The translations under genes were made by a program, and so were the position numbers. From Caulobacter henricii (lineage in GTDB: Bacteria; Pseudomonadota; Alphaproteobacteria; Caulobacterales; Caulobacteraceae), in assembly GCF_001414055.1 (NCBI RefSeq), contig NZ_CP013002.1:3038001-3102000 (forward strand): DNA of 64,000 bases, read 5' to 3'. Of this stretch, positions 1-8,226 are shown piece after piece (positions within the stretch are counted from its first letter, which is position 1; every line of letters starts with the position of its first letter). The notes under the pieces are model-generated. The model made no database searches. It was not told the origin of the DNA and was given only the letters and a program-made list of their open reading frames with translations.

Positions 1-278
1 AGCCGCCGGATCTCGGCGAGGAAGGCCGGCTCGGCCATGGCCTGGGTGGTGCCGAAACCGCCGGGCACGATCAGGACATCGCACGCCCCGACATCAGCCA
101 GACGCGGCAGGTGCGCGAAGATCAGGCCATCGGCCTCGATCTCGCCGCCGTCGAGACAGGCGACCGTGACTTTCGCCCCCGGAAGGCGGCACAGGATCTG
201 GTGAGGACCGGTGAAGTCCAGATGGGTGACGCCCGGAAACAGGGCAAAGACAATGTTCAGGGGCTCGGCCTGGGCCAT
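1..278 (-). CDS. DJ-1/PfpI family protein, isonitrile-hydratase-like (partial, runs off window start)
   Basis: Reading leftward from an ATG at 278, an open frame of 92 codons continues to the window edge, so the C-terminal half is missing. The visible part starts MAQAEPLNIVFALFPGVTHL and contains the LDFTGP and LIVPGGFGTT motifs of the class-I glutamine-amidotransferase-like DJ-1/PfpI fold. The LDFTGPHQ block resembles isonitrile hydratases, which hydrate isonitriles to N-formyl compounds. The nucleophile-elbow cysteine would lie beyond the edge, so catalytic competence cannot be judged. It is divergent from a GlxA-type regulator built on the same fold, 78 bp away, which suggests that regulator controls it. 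The family call is firm; the exact substrate is inference. Confidence 0.85.
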   Translation of the reverse strand, partial: MAQAEPLNIVFALFPGVTHLDFTGPHQILCRLPGAKVTVACLDGGEIEADGLIFAHLPRLADVGACDVLIVPGGFGTTQAMAEPAFLAEIRR

Positions 279-356
279 GGCGACATCTCCGTTTGACGCC
301 GCATCATCCCGCGCCTAGCGTCTGGCGGAAATGACATAATTCCCTCGGATTCCGCC

Positions 357-1298
357 ATGCCTCGTACCATCGGCTTTCTGGTCTATCCGGACTTCCAGCT
401 GCTGGACGCCACCGGCCCGATCGCCACCTTCGAGATCGCCGCGCGCTACGCCCCGGGGGCCTATCGACTGCTGTTCCTGTCGCGCGACGGCGGCCTGATC
501 ACGAGTTCGTCCGGCATGGCCGTCACCACCATGGCCCTTTCCGACGCCCCACCGCTCGATACCCTGATGGTGGCGGGCGGCGACGGTGTGAAAGACCCCG
601 CCAGCTGCGGGATTACCCTCGCCTATGTGCGTGACACGGCCAAGACAGCCCGGCGCATCGCCAGTGTCTGTTCCGGGGCCTATGTCCTGGCCGAGGCCGG
701 CCTGCTCGACGGCAAGCGCGCCACCACCCACTGGAGCCGCACCAAGGACTTCCAGAAGCGCTATCCGGCCATCCGGCTCGAGCCGGACCGGATCTTTGTC
801 CAGGACGGCCAGATCTGGAGCTCGGCCGGGATCAGTGCCGGGATCGACCTGTCCCTGGCCCTGGTCGGGGCCGACGAGGGCGAGACCCTGGCCCGCCGGG
901 TCGCCCAGCAGCTGGTGGTCTATCACCGCCGTCCGGGCGGTCAGTCGCAGTTCTCGGCCCTGATCGACATCAAGTCCCGGCGGTTCGATACCCTGCTGGC
1001 CTGGGCCCGCGAGCATCTGGCGGAGTCGCTGAGCGTCGAGCAGCTGGCCGACCGCGCCGCCATGAGCCCGCGCAACTTCGCCCGCCTGTTCACGGCCGAG
1101 ACCGGGGTCACCCCGGCCAAGGCCGTCGAGCGCCTGCGGGTCGAGGCGGCCCGGGCCCTGCTGGATTCCCAGCCGCTGCAGGTCGAGGACGTGGCCCTGG
1201 AAACCGGGTTCGGCGACCCGGAGCGCATGCGGCGGGCCTTCATCCGGGCCTTTGGCCAGCCCCCACAGGCCCTGAGACGCAAGGCCAAGGCGGGATGA
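357..1298 (+). CDS. GlxA family transcriptional regulator (DJ-1/PfpI domain + AraC-type HTH)
   Basis: 313 aa. Residues 1-185 form a DJ-1/PfpI-like sensory domain, with LDATGP near the N-terminus and the elbow motif SVCSGAYVLAEAGLLDG containing a cysteine. Residues about 205-313 are an AraC/XylS double helix-turn-helix, with the stretch SVEQLADRAAMSPRNFARLF and the C-terminal GFGDPERMRRAF. Such regulators typically sense a small molecule and control a neighbouring gene. Here the neighbour is the divergent PfpI gene, which shares the 78-bp intergenic promoter space. Length and architecture match the GlxA/ArgR-like group. The start ATG is the first in frame, with no better alternative. Cytoplasmic DNA-binding protein. 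The ligand is unknown. Confidence 0.9.
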   Translation: MPRTIGFLVYPDFQLLDATGPIATFEIAARYAPGAYRLLFLSRDGGLITSSSGMAVTTMALSDAPPLDTLMVAGGDGVKDPASCGITLAYVRDTAKTARRIASVCSGAYVLAEAGLLDGKRATTHWSRTKDFQKRYPAIRLEPDRIFVQDGQIWSSAGISAGIDLSLALVGADEGETLARRVAQQLVVYHRRPGGQSQFSALIDIKSRRFDTLLAWAREHLAESLSVEQLADRAAMSPRNFARLFTAETGVTPAKAVERLRVEAARALLDSQPLQVEDVALETGFGDPERMRRAFIRAFGQPPQALRRKAKAG

Positions 1299-1343
1299 GC
1301 GGATCGACATTCAGGATCACGACGGCGGCCGATCTCTTCAACT

Positions 1344-1476
1344 CCGTCATTCCCGCCCTTGTGGCGGGAACCCCTCTGTCCGCCGCTGATGCGGGAGGGG
1401 CGGCTCGCTGGTGGTCCGCTTGCGTCTCACCTGCCAGCTGAACCAGGGGTTCCCGCCACAAGGGCGGGAATGACGG
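1344..1476. repeat. Palindromic repeat element, family A copy 1 (about 133 bp)
   Basis: The element begins ccgtcattcccgccc and ends with its reverse complement gggcgggaatgacgg. The perfectly complementary arms are about 32 bp long and enclose a less conserved middle. A second copy with identical arms lies at 13374-13508. No transposase is present, so this is a MITE/REP-like non-autonomous repeat between convergent genes, capable of forming a long hairpin in either transcript. Confidence 0.85.
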
Positions 1477-1528
1477 TGAATAGAGGACCATGGTCGGCCG
1501 AATGTCGATATGGCCAGGGCCGGCTAGT

Positions 1529-1957
1529 CTAGTGTCCCCCACCCCGGACGGGATGCGGGATGCGGGCCACCTCTGAGGCCGTCACCGGCTTGGCATAGCT
1601 GTTGCCGAAACTGGTGCGGATATAGGTCACCACTTGGGCGATCTGGTCGTCGTCCAGGGGTCCGGCCAGGCTGGGCATGCCGCCCTTGCCCAGCACCACC
1701 GCCGAGATCGGATAGGCCGCTCCGGCCAGCCGCGGATTGGCGGCCAGGGCCGGTATGGTCCCGGCACCGACACCCCCCTTGGCATCGGCCATGTGGCAGG
1801 CCTGGCAGACGGCCTCATAGACCTGCTGGCCGGTGACCGGCTTGGCCACGCGGACGACGCCGCCGCCGGTGTCGCCGCCGGCCGGGGTCTGGGCCAGGGC
1901 GGGCGTCGCGACGGCCAGCAGGCCGGCCAGGATCACGGGAGAAAGACGGACTGTCAT
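1529..1957 (-). CDS. c-type cytochrome (periplasmic, class I)
   Basis: 142 aa with a Sec signal peptide (residues 1-22, ending ALA-Q). A single haem-attachment motif CQACH is at residues 51-55, and a probable axial methionine (M94 in GKGGMPSLAG) makes it a class-I monohaem cytochrome c exported to the periplasm. The start ATG lies 2 bp after the stop of the upstream amine oxidase gene (TGA-GC-ATG), so the two are almost certainly cotranscribed and translationally coupled. This arrangement suggests the cytochrome takes electrons from the exported flavoprotein. Relatives include small cytochromes paired with alcohol, sulfite or amine dehydrogenases. The longer open frame upstream of 1957 is the shadow of the amine oxidase gene. 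Confidence 0.9.
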   Translation of the reverse strand: MTVRLSPVILAGLLAVATPALAQTPAGGDTGGGVVRVAKPVTGQQVYEAVCQACHMADAKGGVGAGTIPALAANPRLAGAAYPISAVVLGKGGMPSLAGPLDDDQIAQVVTYIRTSFGNSYAKPVTASEVARIPHPVRGGGH

Positions 1958-1959
1958 GC

Positions 1960-3552
1960 TCAGGCCTCCAGGGCGCGCTTGTGCAGGCGGGTAATGGCAT
2001 CGATCGAAGAGAGCAGAGCGCCCTCCATCCAGCAGCCGACATAGGAGGCGTGCTCGCCCGCCAGGACGATGCGGCGGTCCATGGCCACCAGGGTCTGGTA
2101 GTGCTCCTTGCGCGTCTCCTCGGTCCAGCGGGCGCAGCAGCCGAGCGCCCAGGGAACCCGGCTCCAGGCCACCGAGGCCCCGGTGCGGAACTCCTTGCGA
2201 TAGCTGGCCGGATGCAGGACCGAACCCTGCTGCAGGGCGACCTCCAGCCGCTGCTGCGGGGTCATGCCGGCCAGACGATAGGCCCCCATCTCGCGGGCGA
2301 AGGCCCCCAGCAGCACGGCCGGGCCGTCGCCGAACAGATTGTTGTTCGGATAGGAGATCAGGGCGATTTCCTGATCGGTGAAGCTGTGGCCGCCATAGAT
2401 GGAGTCCTCCTCCTCCCAGAAGCGGCGGTTCATCTCGAGGCCGATCTTGACCTGGCCCGAATAGGGCACAGCCTTGATGGCGGCCATCATCTCGTCGGTG
2501 ACCTGGGTGTCGATCTGGCCCAGCACCGACAGGGGGATGGTGCAGACACACCAGTCGGCCTGGGCCGTGGAGACCTTGCCTGACCGGGTATCGGCATAGG
2601 TCACGGCCACACCCCTGTCGTCCTGGGCGATCTTCGTCACTTTGGCCCCATAGGTGATCTGGCCCTCGACCTGTTTGGCAAAGGCCTTGCCGATCATGTC
2701 CATGCCGCCGACCGGCTGGAACATGGTGGTCTGCATCTCGTGCCCCATGAAGAAGGCCATCGAGGTCCAGACCTGCGGGTCCAGCACATCATGCAGGTCA
2801 TAGAGGGCCGACGGGATCGGCGCGCCGTTGATGCCGCCGCCGGGCGGGCGGTCATAGCCCCGGTGCGAGGCCGAGCGCAGGTTCGAGGCGTAGCGATAGT
2901 CCTTGTCCAGCATGCCCCAGCCCTTCAGGGCCTCCAGCAGGCGTTCGCGATCCTCGGGCGTGACGGCCTCGTCCAGGGCCTTGGTATTGACCGACTTGGC
3001 CAGCAGCTCGGCGACATGGCCCTCGAAGTCGGCCGCGGCGGCCTTGAAGCGCACCGGCTTGCCGCCGAACGATTGCGACGAGTGGATCCAGGTATTGTGG
3101 TTGAACTGGATGAACGGCTCCAGGGCCACGCCGAAGGCCTTGCAATAGTGCAGCAGGGTCCTGTGATGGTGCGGGATCCGCCAGGGCCCGGGATTGAAAT
3201 AGTTGCCGGGCGCATAGCCGACCTTCTGGGTGGCCCCGCCCAGCTCGGTATAGGTGTCGCCGCCGCGCAGCGACCAGTTCCGGCCGCCGGCCCGGTCCTG
3301 GTATTCGAGGATCTGCACCCTGTAGCCGGCCTTGGTCAGCTCGTGGGCGGCCAGCAGGCCGGCCAGACCCGCGCCCAGCACGATCACCGAGGCCCCCTTG
3401 CGCGCGCCCGCCAGGTTGGGCGGGCCGGCAAACTGGGTCTCGGCCGCATGGCCCAGCGAGGTCATGGCCTGATAGAGCGCCGCCGTGCCTCCGACCGCGG
3501 CGATGGCCGAAAGCAGCTGACGTCTCGTCGGTGTGCGTGCGCCCAGGTCCAT
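1960..3552 (-). CDS. Flavin monoamine oxidase family protein with Tat-like signal
   Basis: 530 aa. The N-terminus has a twin-arginine motif (TRRQLLS, about residues 9-15) followed by a hydrophobic stretch, so export of a folded flavoprotein is expected. The Rossmann FAD motif SVIVLGAGLAGLLAAHEL is at about residues 55-72, followed by an E-rich GG doublet region (DRAGGRNWSLRGG). The C-terminal FAD-contact motif IVLAGEHASYVGCWMEG is present. This is the amine oxidase/L-amino-acid oxidase fold, oxidising a primary or secondary amine to the imine. The gene is followed 2 bp later by a c-type cytochrome gene, so the enzyme may act as a dehydrogenase passing electrons to the cytochrome rather than to oxygen. 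The substrate is unknown; polyamines and cyclic amines are candidates because of the nearby polyamine cluster. Confidence 0.88.
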   Translation of the reverse strand: MDLGARTPTRRQLLSAIAAVGGTAALYQAMTSLGHAAETQFAGPPNLAGARKGASVIVLGAGLAGLLAAHELTKAGYRVQILEYQDRAGGRNWSLRGGDTYTELGGATQKVGYAPGNYFNPGPWRIPHHHRTLLHYCKAFGVALEPFIQFNHNTWIHSSQSFGGKPVRFKAAAADFEGHVAELLAKSVNTKALDEAVTPEDRERLLEALKGWGMLDKDYRYASNLRSASHRGYDRPPGGGINGAPIPSALYDLHDVLDPQVWTSMAFFMGHEMQTTMFQPVGGMDMIGKAFAKQVEGQITYGAKVTKIAQDDRGVAVTYADTRSGKVSTAQADWCVCTIPLSVLGQIDTQVTDEMMAAIKAVPYSGQVKIGLEMNRRFWEEEDSIYGGHSFTDQEIALISYPNNNLFGDGPAVLLGAFAREMGAYRLAGMTPQQRLEVALQQGSVLHPASYRKEFRTGASVAWSRVPWALGCCARWTEETRKEHYQTLVAMDRRIVLAGEHASYVGCWMEGALLSSIDAITRLHKRALEA

Positions 3553-3766
3553 GCGACCAAATCCCCTCGCGCCGTCCGGTCGACGGCTGTCGGGATCGAG
3601 CTAACGAGAACTCGGACGGCTTGGCGCGGATGATGTCTCTCCCCAGGGGGATCGGTGACGCGCTCTAGGTCATTTGGGGCGCCGCGTGGGGGAGGCTGCG
3701 CAGGAACTATGCAGACAGGGCTGGGCGGGAAGGCGGCGCGGTGCGAGCCCCGCAGGGCCCGTCGCC

Positions 3767-4339
3767 CTACCCCCTCGCCTCCAGCTTGCCCGCCAGGGCC
3801 GCCACCTGGGCCTCCAGCCGTGCGAGGGCCTCGGCGTTGTGGCGGCTCAGCTCGGCGAGGTCGCGGTCCCGGAGGGCGTCGAGCTTGGCGTGCAGGTGCA
3901 TGATCTCAAGCTCGGCCCGCAGATTGACCACATAGTCGTGCTCGGCGTTCTGGCGATCCTTCTGGGCCTGGCGGTTCTGGCTCATCATGATCACCGGGGC
4001 CTGCAGGGCTGCGACCGTCGACAGCAGCAGGTTGAGGAAGATGAACGGATAGGGGTCGAAGGACAGGTGGAACGGCCCCAGGGCCAGGTTCAGCCCCACC
4101 CAGGCCAGCAGAACCGCACTGAAGCTGCCGATGAAGGCCCAGGATCCGCCCACCGCCGCCACCCGGTCGGCCAGCCGATCCCAGTAGGTGCGGTCATCGG
4201 CGACCAGGACCTTGTTCAGCCCGGTCGGTGCCTCGGCGGCAATGAGGTCGATGACGCTGCGCTGGACGTCATTGAGGTCAGCATAGGCCTCGTTGAGCAA
4301 TTGACGGGACAGTTCGTCGAGACGGTCATTGGGCGACAT
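3767..4339 (-). CDS. DUF1003 domain-containing membrane protein
   Basis: 190 aa from the preferred ATG at 4339, which has a GGAG 9-10 bp upstream; an earlier in-frame ATG at 4384 has none. After a hydrophilic N-terminus come two membrane helices (about residues 75-95 and 105-130) with the family pattern around FIFLNLLLSTVAALQAPVIM and the following MMSQNRQAQKDR. A C-terminal coiled coil (LDALRDRDLAELSRHNAEAL) follows. DUF1003 proteins are inner-membrane proteins of unknown function, often called Mg-transport accessory-like in databases without proof. Divergent from the small YegP-like gene. No functional claim is made beyond the family. Confidence 0.85.
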   Translation of the reverse strand: MSPNDRLDELSRQLLNEAYADLNDVQRSVIDLIAAEAPTGLNKVLVADDRTYWDRLADRVAAVGGSWAFIGSFSAVLLAWVGLNLALGPFHLSFDPYPFIFLNLLLSTVAALQAPVIMMSQNRQAQKDRQNAEHDYVVNLRAELEIMHLHAKLDALRDRDLAELSRHNAEALARLEAQVAALAGKLEARG

Positions 4340-4443
4340 GGGCAGACTCCGCAGCCCCACACGATTGACACGGTAACACGGCACAAGCGAGGCTCCGCGC
4401 GCCGCAAAGGCGACATGCCCACCCTGCTCCGAGGAGAGATCCC

Positions 4444-4623
4444 ATGGCCCACAAGTTCATTATCAAGAAGGACAAGGCGGGCGAGTTCCGCGTCAACTTC
4501 GTCTACAACAGCGAGGTCATCTTCTCGACCGAAGGCTATTCGTCCAAGGCCTCGGCCAAGAACGCCATCGAGTCGATCCTGAAGAACGGCCCCGGTGCCG
4601 AAATCGACGACCAGACCGACTGA
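4444..4623 (+). CDS. YegP family (DUF1508) small protein
   Basis: 59 aa, a single YegP/DUF1508 repeat: a beta-hairpin pair around FIIKKDKAGEFRVNF and the helix GYSSKASAKNAIESILKNG. The family normally has one or two such repeats; this is the single-repeat form. The ATG at 4444 is preceded by GAGGAGAGAT, a good ribosome-binding site. Cytoplasmic and of unknown function. It stands alone between divergent DUF1003 and the SDR gene 117 bp downstream. Confidence 0.9.
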   Translation: MAHKFIIKKDKAGEFRVNFVYNSEVIFSTEGYSSKASAKNAIESILKNGPGAEIDDQTD

Positions 4624-4740
4624 TCCGTCCTGACTCAACCCGCGCCCCCTGAACACAGGCCGGGCGGGCGCGGGACTTGACCCCTTCCCCCGGTCGGCGT
4701 CTGATCGCCGATAACAAACAAAAACGGGGGAGGACAGCCG

Positions 4741-5541
4741 ATGCCAGCCAACGGCCGCAAGACCATTTTCATCACCGGTGCCGCCAGCGGAATCGGCCTC
4801 GCCAGTGCCAAGCGGTTCGCTTCTGAAGGCTGGTTCGTCGGGCTGTCCGATATTGATGTGGCCGGGCTCAAGACCGCCCTCGCCGCCATCGGGCCCGACA
4901 ACGGTGCCACCTTCAAGCTGGATGTCCGCGACCGCGAGGCCTGGGACAATGCGCTGGGCGAATTCGGGCGCCTCACCGACGGCAAGCTGGACGCCCTGCT
5001 GAACAATGCCGGCATCGCGCGGTTCGGCAATCTGGAAGAGCTCAGCGAGTCCGACTGCGATCTGCAGGTCGACATCAACATCAAGGGCGTGATCCACGGC
5101 GCCCGGGCCGGTCTGCCCCTGCTCAAGGCCGCCGGCGGCCGCCTGATCAATGTCGCCTCCTGCGCGGGCCTCTACGGCTCGCCCAAGCTGGCGGTCTATT
5201 CGGCCACCAAGTTCGCGGTGCGGGGCCTGTCGGAAGCCCTCGACATCGAATACGGCCAGCACGGGGTTTCCGTGGCCTGCGTCATGCCGTGGTTCATCGA
5301 GACCCCGATCCTCAATGCCGGCTCATCGGGCAGCAACGAGAACATGGCCGACGCCCTCAAGAAGGGAGGGCTGGAAGTCTATCCGGTCGAGGACGCCGCC
5401 GAGGTGGTGTTCAAGTCCGCCAGCGGCAAGGACCTGCACTATCTGGTGGGCAAGCGCGCCCGGCAGATGCGCTTTGCCACCAGCCACATGCCCGGCTCCG
5501 TCAGGAAGCAGCTCCGGTCGCGGCCCCTGTCGTCGTCCTGA
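4741..5541 (+). CDS. SDR family NAD(P)-dependent oxidoreductase
   Basis: 266 aa classical short-chain dehydrogenase. The cofactor motif TGAASGIG is at residues 12-19, NNAG lies near residue 90, and the catalytic YxxxK is Y153/K157 in AVYSATKFA with the preceding serine in NVASCAG. An aspartate after beta-2 (LSDIDVAG) favours NAD over NADP. Substrate not predictable. A GGGGGAGGACAG ribosome-binding region precedes the ATG. Its last 41 bp overlap the convergent SleB hydrolase gene on the opposite strand. Similar proteins are loosely annotated as acyl-fatty-alcohol or sterol-type dehydrogenases, which I cannot confirm. Confidence 0.92.
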   Translation: MPANGRKTIFITGAASGIGLASAKRFASEGWFVGLSDIDVAGLKTALAAIGPDNGATFKLDVRDREAWDNALGEFGRLTDGKLDALLNNAGIARFGNLEELSESDCDLQVDINIKGVIHGARAGLPLLKAAGGRLINVASCAGLYGSPKLAVYSATKFAVRGLSEALDIEYGQHGVSVACVMPWFIETPILNAGSSGSNENMADALKKGGLEVYPVEDAAEVVFKSASGKDLHYLVGKRARQMRFATSHMPGSVRKQLRSRPLSSS

Positions 5542-6604
5542 CAGCTTCGGTAGCGGACTTGTCGGTGCCCGTCTTGGCGGGCGCCGAGGCCGGCTCCGAG
5601 ACCTGGCCGAGCGGGCCGCCCATGCCGTTGCCGGTCGGTGCGGCCGTCTGCACCGGCGACAGGGCGCTGGCAGCATAGATCATGCCGCCGATCGGCTTGC
5701 CATCGGCCGAGATGCTGGCGATCTCGGGCGCGTTGGGCAGGTCGTCTAGGGTCGAGGGACGCGGGGTGGCCGAGAAGGCTCCCGGCGCGCCGGCCCGGCC
5801 GCCGAAGCGGTAGAACACGTGCATGCCGACCTGGGCGACCTTCAGAAGGCGCGGACCCCAGCCCGGTGCCACACCCGTGGTGTGGAAGTGGGTGGCGGAG
5901 CCGACCTCGTTCATCACGGTCCCGGTCAGGGCGCGCTCGGCGATCTTCTGGGCCCGCCGCCAGGCGCCGCGTTCACGGCTCCGGTTCATCGAGCCGTCGC
6001 AGGCAAAGCTGAACTGGCAGCCGATCTTGCGATAGGCCCCCTGGAACACGACGCCGCAGATCGACTTCGGGAAGGCCGGGTGGCGCACGCGGTTCAGAAC
6101 GACCTGGGCCACGGCCGCCTGGCCGCTGGGGGTCTCGCCGCGGGCTTCATAATAGACGGCCTCAGCCAGGCAATCGAGCTCACGCGAGCTCTCAAGCACA
6201 TTGCCGAGACGGAAGGGCGAGGCCGCCGGATTGAACGGTCCGCCGAAGCTGGCGCGCAGCATCAGGGGCCCGCTGCGGGCGACCGGTTCGCCGGCATGGC
6301 GGTTCTCAAGCCGGGCCACCAGCAGCGACACCTGGCGGTCGCGCTGGGCGGCACCCGCCACGGTATAGGGATCATGGCGACGGGCCACGGCGAGCGCGCC
6401 CTGGTCCATACGCGAAGCGGCATTCATCAGGGCGACGTCGGAGAAGCCCTCCGAAGCGCCGTCTGCAAGGCGTGTAACGCGGGCGTGCTGGCCAGCGGTC
6501 TGGGCAAGCCCACCCGCCAGATAAACACCGCCCAGAGCCAGGCCCGTAGCGGACCCAATCAAGACAGCGCCGACCAGCGCGCGCGCGTCTGCGCGCGTCT
6601 GCAT
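5501..6604 (-). CDS. SleB-like cell wall hydrolase (Hydrolase_2 domain)
   Basis: 367 aa from the ATG at 6604; the in-frame start 18 codons earlier is less likely because MQTRADAR leads directly into a transmembrane or signal segment (ALVGAVLIGSATGLALGGVY). The central domain, about residues 160-280, matches SleB/CwlJ: CLAEAVYYEARGE with the catalytic glutamate, AVAQVVLNRVRHPAFP, and GCQFSFACDG. The C-terminal roughly 90 residues are low-complexity Pro/Ala/Thr. These enzymes are lytic transglycosylases acting on peptidoglycan. In non-sporulating alphaproteobacteria they serve wall remodelling rather than spore germination. Tail-to-tail overlap with the SDR gene. Confidence 0.9.
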   Translation of the reverse strand: MQTRADARALVGAVLIGSATGLALGGVYLAGGLAQTAGQHARVTRLADGASEGFSDVALMNAASRMDQGALAVARRHDPYTVAGAAQRDRQVSLLVARLENRHAGEPVARSGPLMLRASFGGPFNPAASPFRLGNVLESSRELDCLAEAVYYEARGETPSGQAAVAQVVLNRVRHPAFPKSICGVVFQGAYRKIGCQFSFACDGSMNRSRERGAWRRAQKIAERALTGTVMNEVGSATHFHTTGVAPGWGPRLLKVAQVGMHVFYRFGGRAGAPGAFSATPRPSTLDDLPNAPEIASISADGKPIGGMIYAASALSPVQTAAPTGNGMGGPLGQVSEPASAPAKTGTDKSATEAVRTTTGAATGAAS

Positions 6605-7002
6605 GTTATTGTACAAAACTCGTGTCCTGCGCGGCGAGGGCAATCCGCCCCCCGACAAAAACGCTTCTAGAAACCCGGAAAACTCACTGTCGGGCAGTCC
6701 TGGAGGCGGAGGTTCGACCGTTTCACGATGTGGCCGAAAACCTGCTTATGACCGGCTTATGACTGATAACGGCGCGAGTCGCAAGCGCACGCCGCAGTGC
6801 AGCATTGAATCCGGGCCGATTGGTCGCAGTCAAGAACGTTAACGCCTTGATTCGCTAGAAAAACCCGACAGTGAAAAAAATCACTGCTTTGCCGCAGCGC
6901 GAAGCATTGGTCCGACTGTTCTGGACCCCTTGATTCAGGGAACGCGAAGCCATTGAGCGACGTTACTCAAGCCAGACAAACACCGTCTAAGAGGAGCGCG
7001 CC
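6605..7002. other. 398-bp intergenic promoter region, no gene seen
   Basis: Separates the divergent SleB hydrolase and glycine-zipper lipoprotein genes, so it should hold both promoters. It is less GC-rich than its surroundings. A short direct repeat gcttatgac occurs twice in tandem near 6743-6763. An in-frame stretch on the plus strand (6603-6842) has no family features and is not called. Confidence 0.6.
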
Positions 7003-7212
7003 ATGACCCCCAAACCCCGTGTCTTTCGAGGCCTTTCCCTGGCCGCCGTGGCGGCTATCGCGGCGCTCGGATTGTCCGCCTGCGGGCACAATATGGAGCA
7101 GCGCGCGGCCACCGGAGCCATGACCGGCGCCGTCGTCGCCGGGCCGGTCGGCGCGGTGGTCGGCGCCGGAGTCGGGGCCGTCGTCGACACCGCCGCCAAA
7201 CCGAAGGAATAG
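7003..7212 (+). CDS. Small glycine-zipper lipoprotein
   Basis: 69 aa. The N-terminal signal peptide ends in the lipobox LSAC (C27), so the mature protein is a 43-residue lipoprotein. The mature part is a glycine zipper, with Gly/Ala at regular spacing in TGAMTGAVVAGPVGAVVGAG, the pattern of small YMGG/17-kDa-antigen-like envelope proteins that insert in membranes. AGGAGCGCGCC upstream is a good ribosome-binding site. It is monocistronic and followed by a strong hairpin (7221-7246). Function unknown; related proteins are often stress-induced, which I cannot test here. Confidence 0.82.
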   Translation: MTPKPRVFRGLSLAAVAAIAALGLSACGHNMEQRAATGAMTGAVVAGPVGAVVGAGVGAVVDTAAKPKE

Positions 7213-7216
7213 GGCT

Positions 7217-8212
7217 TCAACCGGCCCGGGATCCGTCCCGGGCCGGCGGCAGCAGCCGCCAGCCTTCGATCAGGATCTTGCCGGCGAAGATGGCGGCGGC
7301 GACCACGGTGATGACCCTGAAGCTATGGTCCGTGACATGGCGAAGGGTCACGAAGTCCTCGGCCGAGGCACCCGGCCCGGTGAACGTCACGAGCGGCATC
7401 TCGCGCCACAGGGCGTAGGCCAGGACGATACCGGCGATCGACAGCACGATCTCGACCGCCGCCCGCGGCCGGATCCAGGCCGGGCGGATCACCAGGATCA
7501 GTCCCGAGATGATCTGGCCGATGGCCAGCAGCAGGATGGGCGTGTGCAGCTGGGTCAGGATCGGAGCCAGCGTGACCTGCAGTTCACCCTCGTGGCCAAA
7601 CGGCCCCCGGCTGCCGGGAAAGTCCACGACGCCGGCCCACCACAGGGCGAAGAAGGTCATGAAGATGACCTCGAACAGGGCCTCGAAGCGCGTGGTGCGG
7701 AACCACGACTTTTTCGTCGAGACGTGCGGCAGGTCGCTGACCTTCCACTGGCCAAAGTCGCCGGTCTTGATCCAGCCGCGCTCGACCATTGCCCCAATGA
7801 TGGTGATCACCCCGATCAGTTGCAGGGCTGTAGGAATGAAGTCGTGGATCACGCGGCTGGGGATGCCCGCCATGCCGCCATGCGCGCCCGTCAGGCCCTG
7901 GACCACCGCGGGAATGATGCCGACGAAGAGGGCGATGGCCAGGGCCACCTTCACCGCGAACATGTAGAAGGGGTAGAGCTCCACCCCGATCAGGGCGCGC
8001 TGCGCGCCATAACGTCCGGCCACGGCCAGGGGATGGCCAAACTCGCGGAACAGGGCTTCGAGCGCCTTTTTGTCGAGCGGACGGCCCTGCTGGGCCTCCC
8101 TCTCCTCGATACGGCTCATCAGAACGTCGCGCAGCTCGGCGACGATGTCCTGGCTTTGGCCGGCAGGCAGCAGGGCGGCGATGGCGCCCAGATAGCGGTC
8201 GAGCAGATCCAT
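7217..8212 (-). CDS. HAAS signalling-domain membrane protein (PadR-partner)
   Basis: 331 aa from the ATG at 8212, which has GAGGAG just upstream; the open frame continues 46 codons further up through the neighbouring gene, but that part is shadow sequence. The N-terminal 70 residues (MDLLDRYLGAIAALLP and DIVAELRDVLMSRIEE) fit the HAAS signalling domain. Then come about six membrane helices. Proteins of this type usually sit beside a PadR regulator, as here: the PadR gene is 14 bp upstream on the same strand. Such pairs are thought to sense an envelope or membrane condition. The exact role is unknown. Confidence 0.8.
   Translation of the reverse strand: MDLLDRYLGAIAALLPAGQSQDIVAELRDVLMSRIEEREAQQGRPLDKKALEALFREFGHPLAVAGRYGAQRALIGVELYPFYMFAVKVALAIALFVGIIPAVVQGLTGAHGGMAGIPSRVIHDFIPTALQLIGVITIIGAMVERGWIKTGDFGQWKVSDLPHVSTKKSWFRTTRFEALFEVIFMTFFALWWAGVVDFPGSRGPFGHEGELQVTLAPILTQLHTPILLLAIGQIISGLILVIRPAWIRPRAAVEIVLSIAGIVLAYALWREMPLVTFTGPGASAEDFVTLRHVTDHSFRVITVVAAAIFAGKILIEGWRLLPPARDGSRAG
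7221..7246 (+). terminator. Perfect GC hairpin after the lipoprotein gene (candidate terminator)
   Basis: Eleven-bp perfect stem ccggcccggga / tcccgggccgg with a 4-nt loop, starting 8 bp after the lipoprotein stop. There is no clear T-tract, so termination would be weak or Rho-assisted. It also lies inside the 3' coding end of the convergent gene. Confidence 0.45.
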
Positions 8213-8226
8213 GATCCGTCCTCTCC

